A stretch of 64,000 nucleotides of DNA from Sipunculus nudus (GCA_026874595.1 CM049322.1:34687840-34751839); one strand, 5' to 3'; positions 10,840-22,612 are shown, numbered from the stretch's first letter. Notes: generated by a model from the sequence alone, not told the origin. Numbers and translations are program-made.

Positions 10840-11830
10840 TGCATTTGAATTTATTTTGCTGATATAGCGCATTTGCATTTACATTTGCATTTGGTAAAAA
10901 TAATATCTTTTTTATTTAAAATATGTCAAGTGCAACTCTTTAATATTTAAAGAAATATTGATTTGTTTAATTTTCTGTTAAAGCTCAAGTCTAGAAACAA
11001 CATCTATGTATATTCAATTTACAAACTTAGTTACTTATTTTAATTACTTTTTTTATGTAAAAGTTAACAGAAGTAATATCACATTTTTTAACTGTATACA
11101 ATTCTTGATTGATTTATGACAAATCTTGCCACTGATGGATATCAAGTTTAAATCACAATTAGTTAATTAGGGTCATTGGTATTGTTTTCGCCGGCTTTTT
11201 GGTCTGTTTGCAACATTACTCCAACAGTTATTAAAGGATTATCATTAAATTTTCAAGAAAAATCGGCAATGATACCTTGAAGAATCTATCAAATCGTGGG
11301 GAGTAACTCGTATCACAATCCGGTATTGGAAATTTCTTTTAACGAAAAATGCTGCATTTCTGACGATGCCATACGGGGGCAATGAGCCGCCTTGGCGAAG
11401 GTCTGCGCTCTCTGAGTGCTTTTGTCCTACATTAAAACAAATCCCCATGATGAAAGAAGGTGTTACTTCTATAAATAACCAGAATAAATTAACTGTGATT
11501 TAAACATGCTTTATTCATAATTGTGTACTTCTGTTTTCAGTTTAATTTTACTAGTACTGCCATGTACAAAATTTTAACAGTGGCAAACAAGGCGTACACA
11601 GACATACAGTAAATTTAGACTTCAACATATTAATAAAATTTAAGTGCCTTAAAATTATGCATTTCCACTTGAAAATAAATGAATGCATTTGCATTCAAAA
11701 GCAATGATTGATAATCATTTGCATATCCATTTGCATTTGAAAATATAAAAAGCATTTGCATTCAAATACAAGGACGGATAAAGCATTCGCACTAACAAAA
11801 GCAAACTGGCATTTGCATTGGATTTAAATA
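10840..11830. repeat. Cluster of ATTTGCAT octamers flanking AT-rich DNA
   Basis: GCATTTGCATTYG-type words occur in two blocks. Perfect ATTTGCAT octamers lie at 10871, 10883, 11687, 11717, 11729, 11754 and 11811, all in the same orientation. The blocks flank about 750 bases of AT-rich DNA without a gene. The octamer is the classic POU-domain binding site, but repeated words near two edges also fit the subterminal repeats of a decayed DNA transposon. No clear terminal inverted repeats were found. Confidence 0.55.
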
Positions 11831-12410
11831 CGTCAAACTACAGTTGAACCTCATTCTGATACATGCACATGAAATTATTTCAATATTACTAAATCAGGTC
11901 AGCAGGTAAGATAACGATTTTTACGTATCACCGGGATGAATGAAATACAGAGATTATTAGAGTGACCAGAGATACTGTTTTGGGAGTTAAAGACAAATTA
12001 TCTGCTTGTTATCTGAAAACAAGAGTGCAGAAATCATGTGCTAATTGACATACTAGGAGCTGTGAAACCCGGGGATACTTCAAAGAAATAGGTCCGGGCT
12101 GAAGAGAAAACCCAATTCTGATTGGTCCGTTCTTGATTCGATCGCGAGTCGTTTAATGTTAGCCAATTTTCGAACATCTAATAAATTTCGCTTCGAACTT
12201 ATCTCCGTGGAAACAGATGGACGTCTATTAGATTTCTGATTCGATGTTTATCTGGACGTTAGTTCAGAAATCCTCGGCTATAGTTTAATTATGTGCGCAA
12301 CAGCCATGTAACTTCTATGCATGGAACTTTCCCTAGTGATATACATAAAGTCATTCCGGCTGACTGTCCGTATGTTCGTGTCTTTTCCTGCCAACCCCAT
12401 CCTTGTGTCC
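11831..12410. other. Unique DNA, nothing recognised
   Basis: CAGTTGAACCTC at about 11851 resembles a mariner-type MITE end, but no matching second end was found. Confidence 0.35.
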
Positions 12411-12635
12411 CTGCTAAGCCTCTGTCTGTTTTTCTGGTTTTCTGTGCCTGTCTCTTTGTCTGTCTGTAGGTCTCTCCCTCTCTCTTTTCGTCTGTCTGTC
12501 TGTCTCTTACTCTCGCGTGCCTGTCTGTCTGCGCCTAACTCATTCGCTCTCTCTTTCTCTCTCTTGTCTTCATCTCTCTCTCTATCATGCGTGTCCGTCC
12601 GTTTCTCTGTCTATCCATCTGTATTATCCCCAAAT
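12410..12635. repeat. CT-rich low-complexity tract
   Basis: Degenerate CTGTCTGTCT and CTCTCT words run through this stretch. The 105-codon plus frame over it is almost all Leu, Ser and Val from CT repeats and is not a gene. Confidence 0.8.
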
Positions 12636-14509
12636 TAAAGGTACTGTATACTCTCCCATTTCTGCAACGGTTTCAAATGGATGATATCCGCGAAAGGGTA
12701 TAAAGAGTAAAATAAACTTCGTTAATAAGAGGCCAAGTCAGTAGATCTGAGCCGTTATTATAAAATAACCACATTACTCATAAAAAATCTTGAATGGTAC
12801 ATTGTTAATAATACGTTATACGTTGATAGAATACGTTACGTTCAATGTAGGTGTCAGGATGTTCGCGAAAAAGAAACCCTCATGAAAAGATCGCGATGTT
12901 TCATCGCCACGAATATGATTCCAACTTCAGGGTACTGTGTGAATTGAAATATCTTTGAGGAGCTTGGCGGTACTGGGTACAAAATACTTTTATACGACCA
13001 CTTCAGTTTAACGAGCACCTCAAAAGAACTAATTTTGTCGACCATCTCAAAAACAAGGTCTAACTGTCTATGGTCGAACCAAATAAGACAAGGAACTTGA
13101 ATCTGTGATGGAAAACTAAAAAAGGACACAGGTACTTGTATAACACATGATAACAAGTAATTTTAATGAGCTTGCTGTTGACAGAGCGAATGTTTTAAGG
13201 TTTTTATATAGATACCTCATTACACATCGGAGTCCACGCAGAAGTTGAAGTACAATATATAAAGTACCACAAATTTATTAAAAACACATATAAATAAATA
13301 CATAACAAAATGCTAATGAGTAAGTTTTCAAATGGACCAAAAATAGTTTTAATGAATATCTATATGTTGATTATTGCTAATTATCGTGATTGTTGCTTCA
13401 TGCTAGTTATCCATGAAAATAAATAGGAAAGATACTGTACCTGATATTAATAATTAGCGGGATATGATTTGGAATTTTTAGTCTAAGCAAAACAGGAAAT
13501 GCAACTGGAGATGCTGTTGAACGCTAAGGAGTAATAAGTCTCCATAGACAGCACAGATATCCCCACACGCTTTTAAATATTCACTGCTCTGCAGGGAGAT
13601 GGCCATACACCCGAAGTTTAGGCCCGCAGTAAAGGCATTGTCGTCTGCTAATTAGTCGTCCGCGCGCAAGAAACTAGAACGATGTTGTATGTAGGGAAAT
13701 TCAATAATAAAAAATAAACAAGACCGTACAGAATAGCTTCATTCATTTGTTGAGGAAACGTGTAACATAACAATGACGCATGGACATGAGGTAATATGAT
13801 ATACATTGTTCTTATTCTATTGATTATAAAGCATTCGTTGCTTCTCAACATATGGACGGAAACAATTACTAATTCATATGAACAGTCCTTGGTGGTTAAT
13901 TTGTTTTCGTTAAATCTATCAACTTACACATTTCAAGGTTTGCCTATCATATTTCAAGCTATAGGTATCCTTGTAAATTGCTTTTGAAACTTTTGGGGGA
14001 TTAATTTATCATCATGACCATTACCTATAAAATTAACGTCACCCAAACTTCCCTCCGCACAACACACAAAATCACGGTTCACCATTCCCATCGTGAGATT
14101 TCAATCATATCAGCCCTGGGGCGAAAGCGGTTTCTAAAACCAATGAATGACTAATGCCACCAGCCGGGGTTAAGTAATCACACAATAGAAAATAAGGATC
14201 CCTTTACACAGAAATTAGGGTGATACAGATTTACTCTATAATGTAATGCTTTGATTCATTAATATGTAGTACTTTATCCTCCATATGTATTTCACAAAAA
14301 TGCGTTCATTACTTCTTGCATAAAGTCGCTAGGCAAACCAAATGAAAATAAGCACAGAAGTATGTGAGGTTATTCTGAAACTGGATGTTTCTACGAGATT
14401 TAAAATATTCAGGCTCGCTGGATGTCACGAAGATAGATCCTATACAAGATAGCTAAAATTTACACTTAATTACCATATTTCGTATTTCATATACGTCTTT
14501 TTCCTTACG
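12636..14509. other. Unique AT-rich DNA, nothing recognised
   Basis: Several 60-100-codon frames exist on either strand (for example 12854-13156 minus). They have no recognisable motifs and no supporting splice or repeat evidence. Confidence 0.4.
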
Positions 14510-15031
14510 ACTAAGTCACAAACAACCTACGATTTTGTTTGTCGTACGATCTCAGCATGGCTGCGAAGCGTCTACATATAAAATATATGTTGTACGACGG
14601 TCGTGGGAACATTGGTCAGGACTGTCTTATAAATCGTACGCTCTTCCTACGGCAGTCAGAAAATATAATTATAGTCCTAAGACAAACCCACGGCGGTCGC
14701 AGGAATGAACTATAACGGTAGAACATTCGTAGGACCATCATAGGTAGAACGTGCGGCAATCGTTTGGCTGTTGTGGGGCCTGAGGCAACCCGAAATCTTA
14801 CAGTCTAAGGTTTATCGAACACAGTCGTAAGTCATCGTACAACAGACCTACACGATCGGCCAGACATAAAGAATAACCTACGACGCAGAAAAAAATTGAA
14901 AACGTTAAAAATTCAACCACAGTGGTCGCATAACACCTGAATTTCGTACGACACACCCACGACTATCCTTAGAAATTCCCCAATTTTCTGTCGTAGACCA
15001 ATCGTATGTGTTGTGCGATGTATGTGACGGG
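14510..15031 (-). mobile_element. Long inverted-repeat element rich in TACGAC (copy 1)
   Basis: The left end contains CTAAGTCACAAACAACCTACG. The right end, reverse-complemented, reads CCGTCACATACATCGCACAAC, so the termini are related inverted repeats. The whole segment is dense in TACGAC and its complement GTCGTA, giving many internal palindromes. Reverse-complemented, it aligns word for word with 30180-30986 (for example CTACGACAGA, GTACGAAATTCAGGTGTT, GCGTACGATT, GTCGTACAACA). No ORF is present. It looks like a non-autonomous foldback-type DNA transposon; the superfamily is not clear. Confidence 0.75.
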
Positions 15032-16010
15032 TTTTACTGAGCGTTTTTTTTTACCACTTGAAACCCGAGATATATATATGATGGGCCATCACGACAGCGC
15101 CTATTCTCATTACTGTATGGGCAAAAAAAATGTATTCTGTCTCAAGGAGTGCAAGTGATGTAACGGCAACAAAAAGAAATATGGGAAGGAGAGAAAAACA
15201 TTAACCTACTTATATAACCGATAATTTTAGCACGCTAAAGCATTCTAATCATCAACAGGTCTGGAGCCGTGTCAGGTTTTATACCAGTGAGAATTAAAAA
15301 TAACATAAATTAGCGTTTTGGACCATGGAATGATATATAAAACGAAAAAAACAGGACGGCTATAATATGACGGGAATTCCTGTCAAGTTTTGTCGATAAG
15401 AGCTTTGCCCAAACGCCGACCTTGCTAGAATCGTAGTTAGGCGAGACGACATGTATGTCCTTTAGTGTGTTGCATTTCAGCCTTTACAGTATAACTTCGT
15501 CACCTGACAAACATATTCAACAGATGTAAATGAAATTTAAAACAAAAAGTGTTCTCGCCAATAAAAACAATACTGAGCTAACTCATTGTAAAGAGAGGTC
15601 TTACATCTAAGAAACTATATTATCAATTGCAATTTGATATGTTTCTAAAATCAATGTTACAGTGGCCTGTGTCTCGCGGTTGCAAGGTTTCAGAAATTAT
15701 TTCCATTCTTTTACTCCCGTCTTAGGTTTCCTGGTGTTACAGTATATGCCTCAAAGGATGCAGGTCTTAACGATCTAGAGAGCACCGGGTGAGCGCATTC
15801 CTCCGCCAATGAACAGATAACCTTATTTCCGACGAGTTTAATATTACAATATATTACGCTACTTGTAATACTTTAAGTATTGCGATGTTTTATGGTATCA
15901 ATTTATATGATATTAATGTGGTTATTCTTTCGTTTTGTGTGGATATATGCTTCATACCAATAAGGCATCAATGATCGCGAGAGTTGCAAATTTCCTTACA
16001 CGCAGTGATG
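15032..16010. other. Unique DNA, nothing recognised
   Basis: No repeat partner, tRNA box or coding-like frame was found. Confidence 0.4.
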
Positions 16011-16165
16011 TAGTCGGGTCCTCATTATCTGAGTCCGAATGCAAATCCGAGTCCAAGCTACCTGATCCCGAGTCCAAGTCTGAGTCTTTGAGTTCGAGTC
16101 CAAGTCCACCTTCCACGAGTCCAAGTCAGCTAAAACAAGAATCCAAGTCCCAGTCCAATAAAATA
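16011..16165. repeat. Degenerate GAGTCC hexamer array
   Basis: Words of the type GAGTCCAAGTCC recur about a dozen times. The overlapping 102-codon plus frame is Ser/Glu/Lys-rich only because of these hexamers. Similar clusters occur at 17330-17420, 17745-17812 and 21140-21240. Confidence 0.75.
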
Positions 16166-17300
16166 TCCCTATTAAAAAATTTAAAATGTGAATTTGAGAT
16201 TACCATAGGTATTTTTTATGTTCGTTTTACTGTTAATGTTTAATTATATTTAGATTCTAAAAGAAAGTAAATCTCAGTTTATCTAACAGGAACTTTATTT
16301 TTCATACACAGTTTCGATCACGTTTGAAATACATCAAAAATATCCTTATATGAATACGACATCGCGATACACAACATACGAGTCGTTGCACCGCAGTAAA
16401 CTGATATATTGAAAATACCACGCACCCCTCATAAGTATGATGTTGCGTAGAGTAAGCTAGCCTGGTCATAAAATAGGTTTTATAACTTCTAACAAAAATT
16501 TTCGAAGACATTGTGTAAGAACTCATCAAATTGATCAATATCCCTTCTATTCATAGTTGTTGAATTTCTGAACAATTATGTCAAATTTATGTCAAAATTA
16601 AACAAATATGTCTCCCATTGGTTAAATATAACTGATTGCTGAGTGATACGCGGATTATGATAAAACAGTGGTCACCATGAAAATGGGATTAACGTTTTGG
16701 TTTGATTGAAAACTGTGAAAACTTGGACCAAAATATAGAGGGAACAGGTGACATTATTTTTTATTTTCTTTTTTACTTACCAGTATAGACAAGATATAAT
16801 AAGGCCAGCTTCCGTGATCTGGGGAGGTCGAAAATTTCCATGAAATTATGCATATGTAAGACACAATGTTTAATGTCAATGATTTTGAAAGATACGTTCA
16901 TGGACGAAAAATGTGCACAATTAAAACAATTTATTATTTAAAAGGAATTTAGGCAAGGGCGAGAAAGAGCAATATAAACAAGAAAGAGCGAGTCCGATTC
17001 ACAAAAAAAAGGATCTGCCTTGGTTTAAATAGTCCGGGGGGTATATCCGGGGATATATAAGGAAGGGTAGGGGGGATACAAATGGGTTGATTATCTCAGG
17101 GGTAAAGGTCTTGGAGGAATATCTAGGGGATGATTCTTAATTGGTTATATTCCCAATACCAATCTGCTTAGCTGCCCAATCGAACGTCATCACTGAATAT
17201 TCTGCACACTGGGAACAGCTATACGGCAGACCGCAGTAACAAGTCTTTAATCAAGGATTAATTAACTCATAGGTCCCTGCTCGATGATGACACAGTTATC
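16166..17300. other. Unique DNA, nothing recognised
   Basis: It includes a G-rich patch (17030-17130, with GGGGGTATATCCGGGG-type words) and no coding-like frame. Confidence 0.4.
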
Positions 17301-17444
17301 TGAATCCGGTGGTGGGGGAATCTAGTTCGAACTTGTATTCCATTCCAGACCCGAGTCCATTTTTGGTTTAACTCGGGTACGGATTATATGCTCCTTAACC
17401 CTGTCTAAAACTCGGACTCGGAGGTTACTAATGCTTCCGATTTT
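17301..17444. repeat. GAGTCC-type degenerate cluster
   Basis: Words such as CCCGAGTCCA, AACTCGGGTA and AACTCGGACTCGGAGG make this related to the array at 16011-16165. The following retroelement 3' end appears to split this cluster from 17745-17812. Confidence 0.5.
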
Positions 17445-17744
17445 TACCTTTTTATGTAATATGATTGTTCTTTTATTTATTATTTATTATGTGTGTATGT
17501 ATCATTATTTTATTATTATTATTTATTATGCATTAATATTATGACAGTTTTTATTTTTCGTTGATACTATTACTATTGTTTTAAGTTTTCTTTTGTTGTT
17601 GTTGTTTTGTTCTTTGATTTTGTATTTTAATAAATATTAGGTCATGTGACTATGTATCAATGAATTATGTGAATCATTATTGTGAAGCTATGGGCCTGAG
17701 ACTTATATTTTCTGAATAAAACTCATTAATTCATTCATTCTTTC
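17445..17744 (+). mobile_element. Probable 3' end of a non-LTR retrotransposon
   Basis: AT- and T-rich 3' UTR-like sequence leads to GGGCCTGAGACTTATATTTTC, then an AATAAA signal (about 17716), then a short (ATTC)n tail. A GGGCCTGA...GAATAAA ending with a tetranucleotide tail is characteristic of several LINE clades. No reverse transcriptase sequence is attached, so this would be a strongly 5'-truncated copy. Its flanks are both GAGTCC-rich, which fits insertion into that repeat. Confidence 0.5.
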
Positions 17745-17812
17745 CTCAGACCCGGAGGTCGGGACTTTTAAAATCAGGCCGAGTCCATCTCGAGTCCGAT
17801 AGAAAGAGAGTC
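17745..17812. repeat. GAGTCC-type degenerate cluster
   Basis: It contains CAGACCCGGAGGTCGGGAC and CCGAGTCCATCTCGAGTCCG. It continues the cluster interrupted at 17445. Confidence 0.5.
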
Positions 17813-18157
17813 TTTCACATACTATAACGATATTTTATAACATTTGGAAGCTATAAAGAGGATATAACAAAAAAGACTAGTTCTGCATCAGTAGCTTAAT
17901 GTAATTAAGCAATCAAGTAAAAAACAATTATAAACTAACATAATAATATTTACGGTATTTTCCATTTTACTTTTTTTACTTATTAATCAAGCTAATTCTA
18001 TCACGAGCCAAGTAAATAAAATGTCACCACAGCTGAGACATTAAGACTTGAACACATAACAAAAAGATAAATATGCAAACTATTGACAGAATATATAAAA
18101 AATGACCTGAGCAATTTTACCATTAAAACTGTTTTGATTGGTCAAAATTCTTCCCGA

Positions 18158-18160
<3 letters not shown>
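17813..18160. other. Unique AT-rich DNA, nothing recognised
   Basis: No frame or repeat identity was found. Confidence 0.4.

Positions 18161-18238
<78 letters not shown>
18161..18238. repeat. (AT)n microsatellite
   Basis: An AT tract of about 78 bases with two AAA interruptions. Confidence 0.95.
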
Positions 18239-18612
18239 CATAAATACAGGATATAACATATATTTGACAGTGGTTATTACAGAGTCCATGGCTAAATAAT
18301 TAGTATTAGAATGTGGTAATTAAGATTTGCAATTGCTCTTAACGGATGGATTATAATTCGCTCGTGCACATAAGCATACATAAAAACATACATAATAACG
18401 TACGTAATAACAATCATCTGTACATATATATATTTCCTATTTCTATATGCAAGTATTATACTATATGGGTATAAACTTATGCGGTAATTATCTATGTTGT
18501 TCTAATATTGGTGTAAACTCAATTTTCTCTTTTATTTCCTTGAGCAGGAAGGGTGATTTTATATATTTTTTACAACCGGTAAAGGTTGGTATTTTTTTCC
18601 AAACATTTACTC

Positions 18613-18617
<5 letters not shown>
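18239..18617. other. Unique AT-rich DNA, nothing recognised
   Basis: Short ACATACATAA-type words occur near 18370-18410. There is no gene. Confidence 0.4.

Positions 18618-18662
<45 letters not shown>
18618..18662. repeat. (AT)n microsatellite
   Basis: The AT tract directly abuts the short palindromic element at 18663. Confidence 0.95.
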
Positions 18663-18667
<5 letters not shown>

Positions 18668-18743
18668 AGCCCGCTTATTGTCATGTCGGTGGTGCATGCA
18701 TAAATTATGATAATAACCAGGATGTGACATTATGCGGGCTTCA
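18663..18743. mobile_element. Very short palindromic MITE
   Basis: The left arm reads GTGAAGCCCGCTTATTGTCA. The right arm, reverse-complemented, reads TTGAAGCCCGCATAATGTCA. The arms are nearly complementary and enclose about 40 bases. An element with a related end (AGTCGAGCCCACTTTGTGTCA) sits next to the AT tract at 19727, read on the minus strand as GGGCTCGACTGT. Confidence 0.55.
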
Positions 18744-19480
18744 ACATCGACGTCCTTTTGAGTCATAGAAGAAGCGTTATGTCTCAAATGTTGTTAAATA
18801 ACGGTCAATAAAAAGGAAACAGGAACGTTTATGAATATTTTTATTGCACAACCGCATATCAAATTACGTTAATGCGCACCTGACAATTCATTTCCATTGA
18901 ATGTTTTGTGCCACATGCTGCTATAACTGACAGAAATCCTACTTGCCAACATAAAGAGATGTAGCGTCTGGGTCATGAGGTAAAATGTCTGGATATATGC
19001 GGCACAGTTATAACGTTATGCGTAGGAAAAACTATTTGATTGATAATAATTTCCCCGACTATTGTGCCTATTTTCCGGATATCTTATTAATGACTCAAAC
19101 TTCCATGATCGTCTTTATGACAGGACTGTTGGGGGAGCGGGCATCGTCGTGCCTTTGTCATCTTTCTGAAGTTTCGCCGCGATTGAGGTTTTGGACCGGG
19201 TATCTCCTCCAGTGCTCACAAAAACTCCAGGTTTTCGTGGAGCCTTTAAAGGGAATTCCAGTCGTTAGCAACGTACAGAGCTCGTGCTTCATATCATCTC
19301 GGTGAAACGTCACTGAGGTGTAAACCACGGCCTTGCAAAGGCCAGGAGTTCATTTTGTATGACATGTGATCGCAAACATCGCACTTGTTGACGTTAATTA
19401 GCTAAGTGACGGGGAGCGACTGCATGCATCACTGCACTTGCCTGCCGCACACAGGTGGGAGATGCGATCGTTTGATACGC
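18744..19480. other. Mixed-composition unique DNA
   Basis: This is a less AT-rich stretch with a 106-codon plus frame (18985-19305). The frame has no recognised domain. A conserved non-coding block is possible, as is chance. Confidence 0.3.
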
Positions 19481-19559
19481 TTCACCGATTACAGGCTCCT
19501 GGCCTCCTTGATCGCCGTGTCGGCATCTGATGTGATATTAACTGCGATCTGGTATCACT

Positions 19560-19722
19560 GCCAAGGGTTCCAAGCATGACAATAAACGGGATGATGACAA
19601 TATTCCATGATATTAAACGAGCAGATTTACCGTTGTTAATATAGGAAATGGTTTGGAATTTCAGATTTATGTGACAATAAACGGGATTTTCTATTAACCG
19701 ATATGACACAAAGTGGGCTCGA

Positions 19723-19726
<4 letters not shown>
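19560..19726. repeat. Internal inverted/direct repeat words (GACAATAAACGGGAT)
   Basis: GACAATAAACGGGAT occurs at about 19579 and again at about 19673 in the same orientation. The right edge reads GGGCTCGACTGTATAT. This suggests a small, decayed inverted-repeat element lying against the AT tract. Confidence 0.4.

Positions 19727-19806
<80 letters not shown>
19727..19806. repeat. (AT)n microsatellite
   Basis: This is the longest AT tract in the first 20 kb. It directly adjoins the 3' side of the LINE fragment read on the minus strand. Confidence 0.95.
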
Positions 19807-19808
<2 letters not shown>

Positions 19809-20099
19809 GTTTGTCAACAATTGTATATATGTAATTAATTTACTCTCTGATCCCAAAATAATTTCAGGTAAATTTACTATTACCTTTGAATCTACAACTT
19901 TCAGATCGTTTATCAATTTTTCTAGTTGTTTCCATATTGGTTTTACACAGCAGCATTCCCAGAGGAGATGTATTATTGTTTTTTTTTTTCAATGCACTTA
20001 CAGAAAAAGCAAGCAGGTGTTTCTTTCAACCAAATTGTGTAAAGAAAACTGTTTACATCAAGTCTCTTATGGATAATCATATACTGAAATATCTAGAGA
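19807..20099 (-). pseudogene. LINE ORF2 C-terminal fragment (L1/Tx1-like), broken
   Basis: Minus-strand translation shows the order of motifs seen at the C-terminus of L1/Tx1-type ORF2 proteins. FQYMIIHK lies near 20060-20090, a CFFCKC zinc-knuckle-like cysteine cluster at 19994-20011, HLLWEC at 19948-19970, then KPIWKQLEKLIND. An 11-base homopolymer (about 19979-19989) shifts the frame between the cysteine cluster and HLLWEC. The coding similarity then fades into the AT tract at 19806. The piece is antisense to the upstream part of the same kind of protein at 20100-20990. It is not expected to make protein. Confidence 0.75.
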
Positions 20100-20990
20100 A
20101 AAAATGGAATATATTGCTAATATACTGCAAACCTGGTCGTGAAGGAAACTAGCGCTGAGAGGTAAGATAGTACTTATTAAAAGTTAAGGTATGTTTAAAC
20201 TTACGTATTTTTTTTTCATCTTTACCATCGCCCGATGAAAAATTGGTAAAAGATATCAACACGATTTTACATAATTTTATTATGGGATAATAAGCCTGAA
20301 AAAAATCAATCGTAAAACACTAATTGCACCGTATGAGGAAGGCGGTTTGAATATGACGGATATTTCATTCCAAAGCAATGAAAATAGCCTGGATAAAAAG
20401 ACTTTTTTCAAATGAACAATCTGGCACCTGGCGGGCAATTCAAAGAAAAATTCAAACTTGGTAAAAAATCTTTCGAATGCTATCTAAACGAGAGAGATAT
20501 AAATGAGATCATAGATGGAAAACCCATATTTTGGACAGATGTATATAAATATCGGTGCATACATAATTTTCATAATCCTGTTACTCCCAAAGAAATAAAT
20601 ACACAGATTATTTGGTGTAACTCGCATATCAAGACAGGTGATGCAACACTCTATTATAAATATATGTACAACAAAGGAATAGTCCGTATATCAGATTTAC
20701 TTAATATGAAAGAAGGAAAATGCATTTTTCTGTCCATTTAGGAACTAAAAAACAAATGTAATATAAATATAAATTATCTTCACTATATTGCTTTGATATC
20801 AACAATACCTGCAGAGTGGAAACATAAAATAATAAATCATAATAAAATGACCTATAAGCCAAGTAGCAAGTTCAATGACTTGTTACTCAAATCAAAACCG
20901 ACACAGCACGTTTATAAAGAACTTGCCCGGGAGGAATCTAAACTCCCTACAGCACCGGTAGAAAAATAGATTGCATTTATATGTCCAGAT
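20100..20990 (+). pseudogene. LINE ORF2 post-RT region (L1/Tx1-like), broken
   Basis: Plus-strand translation in shifting frames shows the conserved region between the reverse transcriptase and the C-terminal cysteine motif of L1/Tx1-type ORF2. LALRGKIVLIKS lies near 20149-20184, WDNKPEK near 20284, EEGGLNMTD near 20335, IAWIKRLFSNEQSGTW near 20385-20432, NKGIVRISDLL near 20669-20701 and IPAEWKHKI near 20802-20830. The longest intact frame is 20412-20741 (109 codons). The stop there interrupts clearly continuing homology, and there are at least two frameshifts before 20412. The element is long dead. Clade assignment is by motif style and could equally be another L1-related group. Confidence 0.8.
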
Positions 20991-21140
20991 ACCATGCATT
21001 CAAGACATTTTAAACGCATCTACTCATGCAACCAGAATATATATATATATAAGTAAAATATCAAGATAAAAATGCACATGGTTATCTAAAATTCACAGTT
21101 GATATTTCTATTATATTTTAGAGATACTTTTGTTGGAATC
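20991..21140. other. Right margin of LINE relic with short (AT)n
   Basis: Recognisable LINE similarity fades by about 21020. A short AT tract (about 21038-21050) follows. Confidence 0.4.
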
Positions 21141-21245
21141 AGTTGGACTCTAAAGCGTGGTATCTAAACGACACGGATTTGGATAGGATGGACTTGACTC
21201 AAACCTTCAGGGCTCGGATATGGACTCAGGTCGTGTGGACTAGAC
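21141..21245. repeat. GAGTCC/GGACTC-type degenerate cluster
   Basis: Words such as TTGGACTCTAAAG, GACTTGACTCAAACC and TGGACTCAGGTCG recur. It resembles the clusters at 16.0 and 17.3 kb. Confidence 0.45.
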
Positions 21246-22608
21246 TATATCACAGTCTGATTCTACCATTTCCATCCATTTTCTTTCATAAAATAGAGGG
21301 TTTAAGATATACATTTTTAGTGTTAATCATCTAATTATCTTTGAACGAAAACTTGTCCTTGACCGTATCAATTTTTACATAAACCGTTTGATTTTATATC
21401 TATATTTCTTTAAAAGAAAAGTTGCGAGCATATGGAAGTGTGAACAAGCAGAACTTAACATATTTTTGACAGTAAAAGAACGATGTAATTAAGTGAAGCC
21501 AGACAAAGAGTAATGGGTGACAAACGTAAAAACGTGGATGAAAGGAAAAGATATGGGAATAGAAGGAAATAAGGTACAGACGTAAGAAAAAGATAAACAG
21601 AAAAGCAAGGCGGAACATCTAAATTAAAGCCAGACACCCATTACTGAGGGAGCGAGCTTCCTGTTCAAGAATCAGCAAATTATGATTAATCCAGGCCACG
21701 TTGATTAAATAATACACAAATACTTGATAAAATCATCCAGGGTACAATGCGAAATTTTCCTATAGATTTATTAATCTTGCTTTCTGCAGGTAGAACTTTT
21801 TTGTTCAAAACTCTTGTATAGATTCAACAAATTTTATTTCCATGTAAAAAATTGTTTCTCAGTATCATATTAATGCTCAAGGATCTTGATGGTATTTTAA
21901 TAATCAAGTTCAAGTTTATTCATCCTTTATTTGAAGAATACATGGATCAAACAAGAGTTTCATATTTCTTTAACGGAAGGGGTAGTCAGAAATCACAGTT
22001 TTGTATTTGTTATATTTGTCTCCGTTTAAGTATCCGTCGAAAGAACATCTGCGAGTCTACTGTAAGGTCATAATATTTTATGTTTTTGTTAGATATGTGT
22101 TTTTTTATTCATTTTTCATCTGTATTCCTCCACCATTGACCATCTGTAAATTATTAAAGTATGCCTAACTTAAATATATGATAGAATACGCCTGATATTT
22201 ATCATCTTAAAGGTCTCTAAGATCTAGACCTGCTTGGTAAACGAAATTCAGAAAGACATGATCCACAAAAGTGACGTCTACATAGGGCTTCACAGTAATA
22301 GCGATCACCCAGACAGAAATCAATTTTTATACAAGCTTATGTGCATGAAGGTGATATTGTCTGACTGCATATGAAACAGAAGGAGAACGTTCCAGCTTTG
22401 GGGAGAAAATCATAGATTCTCTGTTTTGAACAAGGTACATGTTATCCTTTGGATGAACTTTGCGTGAATCATTTTTTTAATTTTTTTTGTTTCCATAGGC
22501 CTTAAAGTTAATTTAATTTATTTTAGAGAATTTCCTTGGAATTGTTAGCTAGATTTCACGTGGTGCAAACTACAGAAAAATAAAAAAAAAATTAAACATT
22601 GTGAGAAT
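21246..22608. other. Unique AT-rich DNA, nothing recognised
   Basis: Frames of 60-73 codons on both strands lack motifs. There is no repeat partner in the window. Confidence 0.4.
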
Positions 22609-22612
22609 TTAA

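Noticed and set aside
15935-16243. Ser-rich 102-codon plus frame
   Set aside because: The Ser/Glu/Lys composition is produced by GAGTCC hexamers that recur in other frames nearby.
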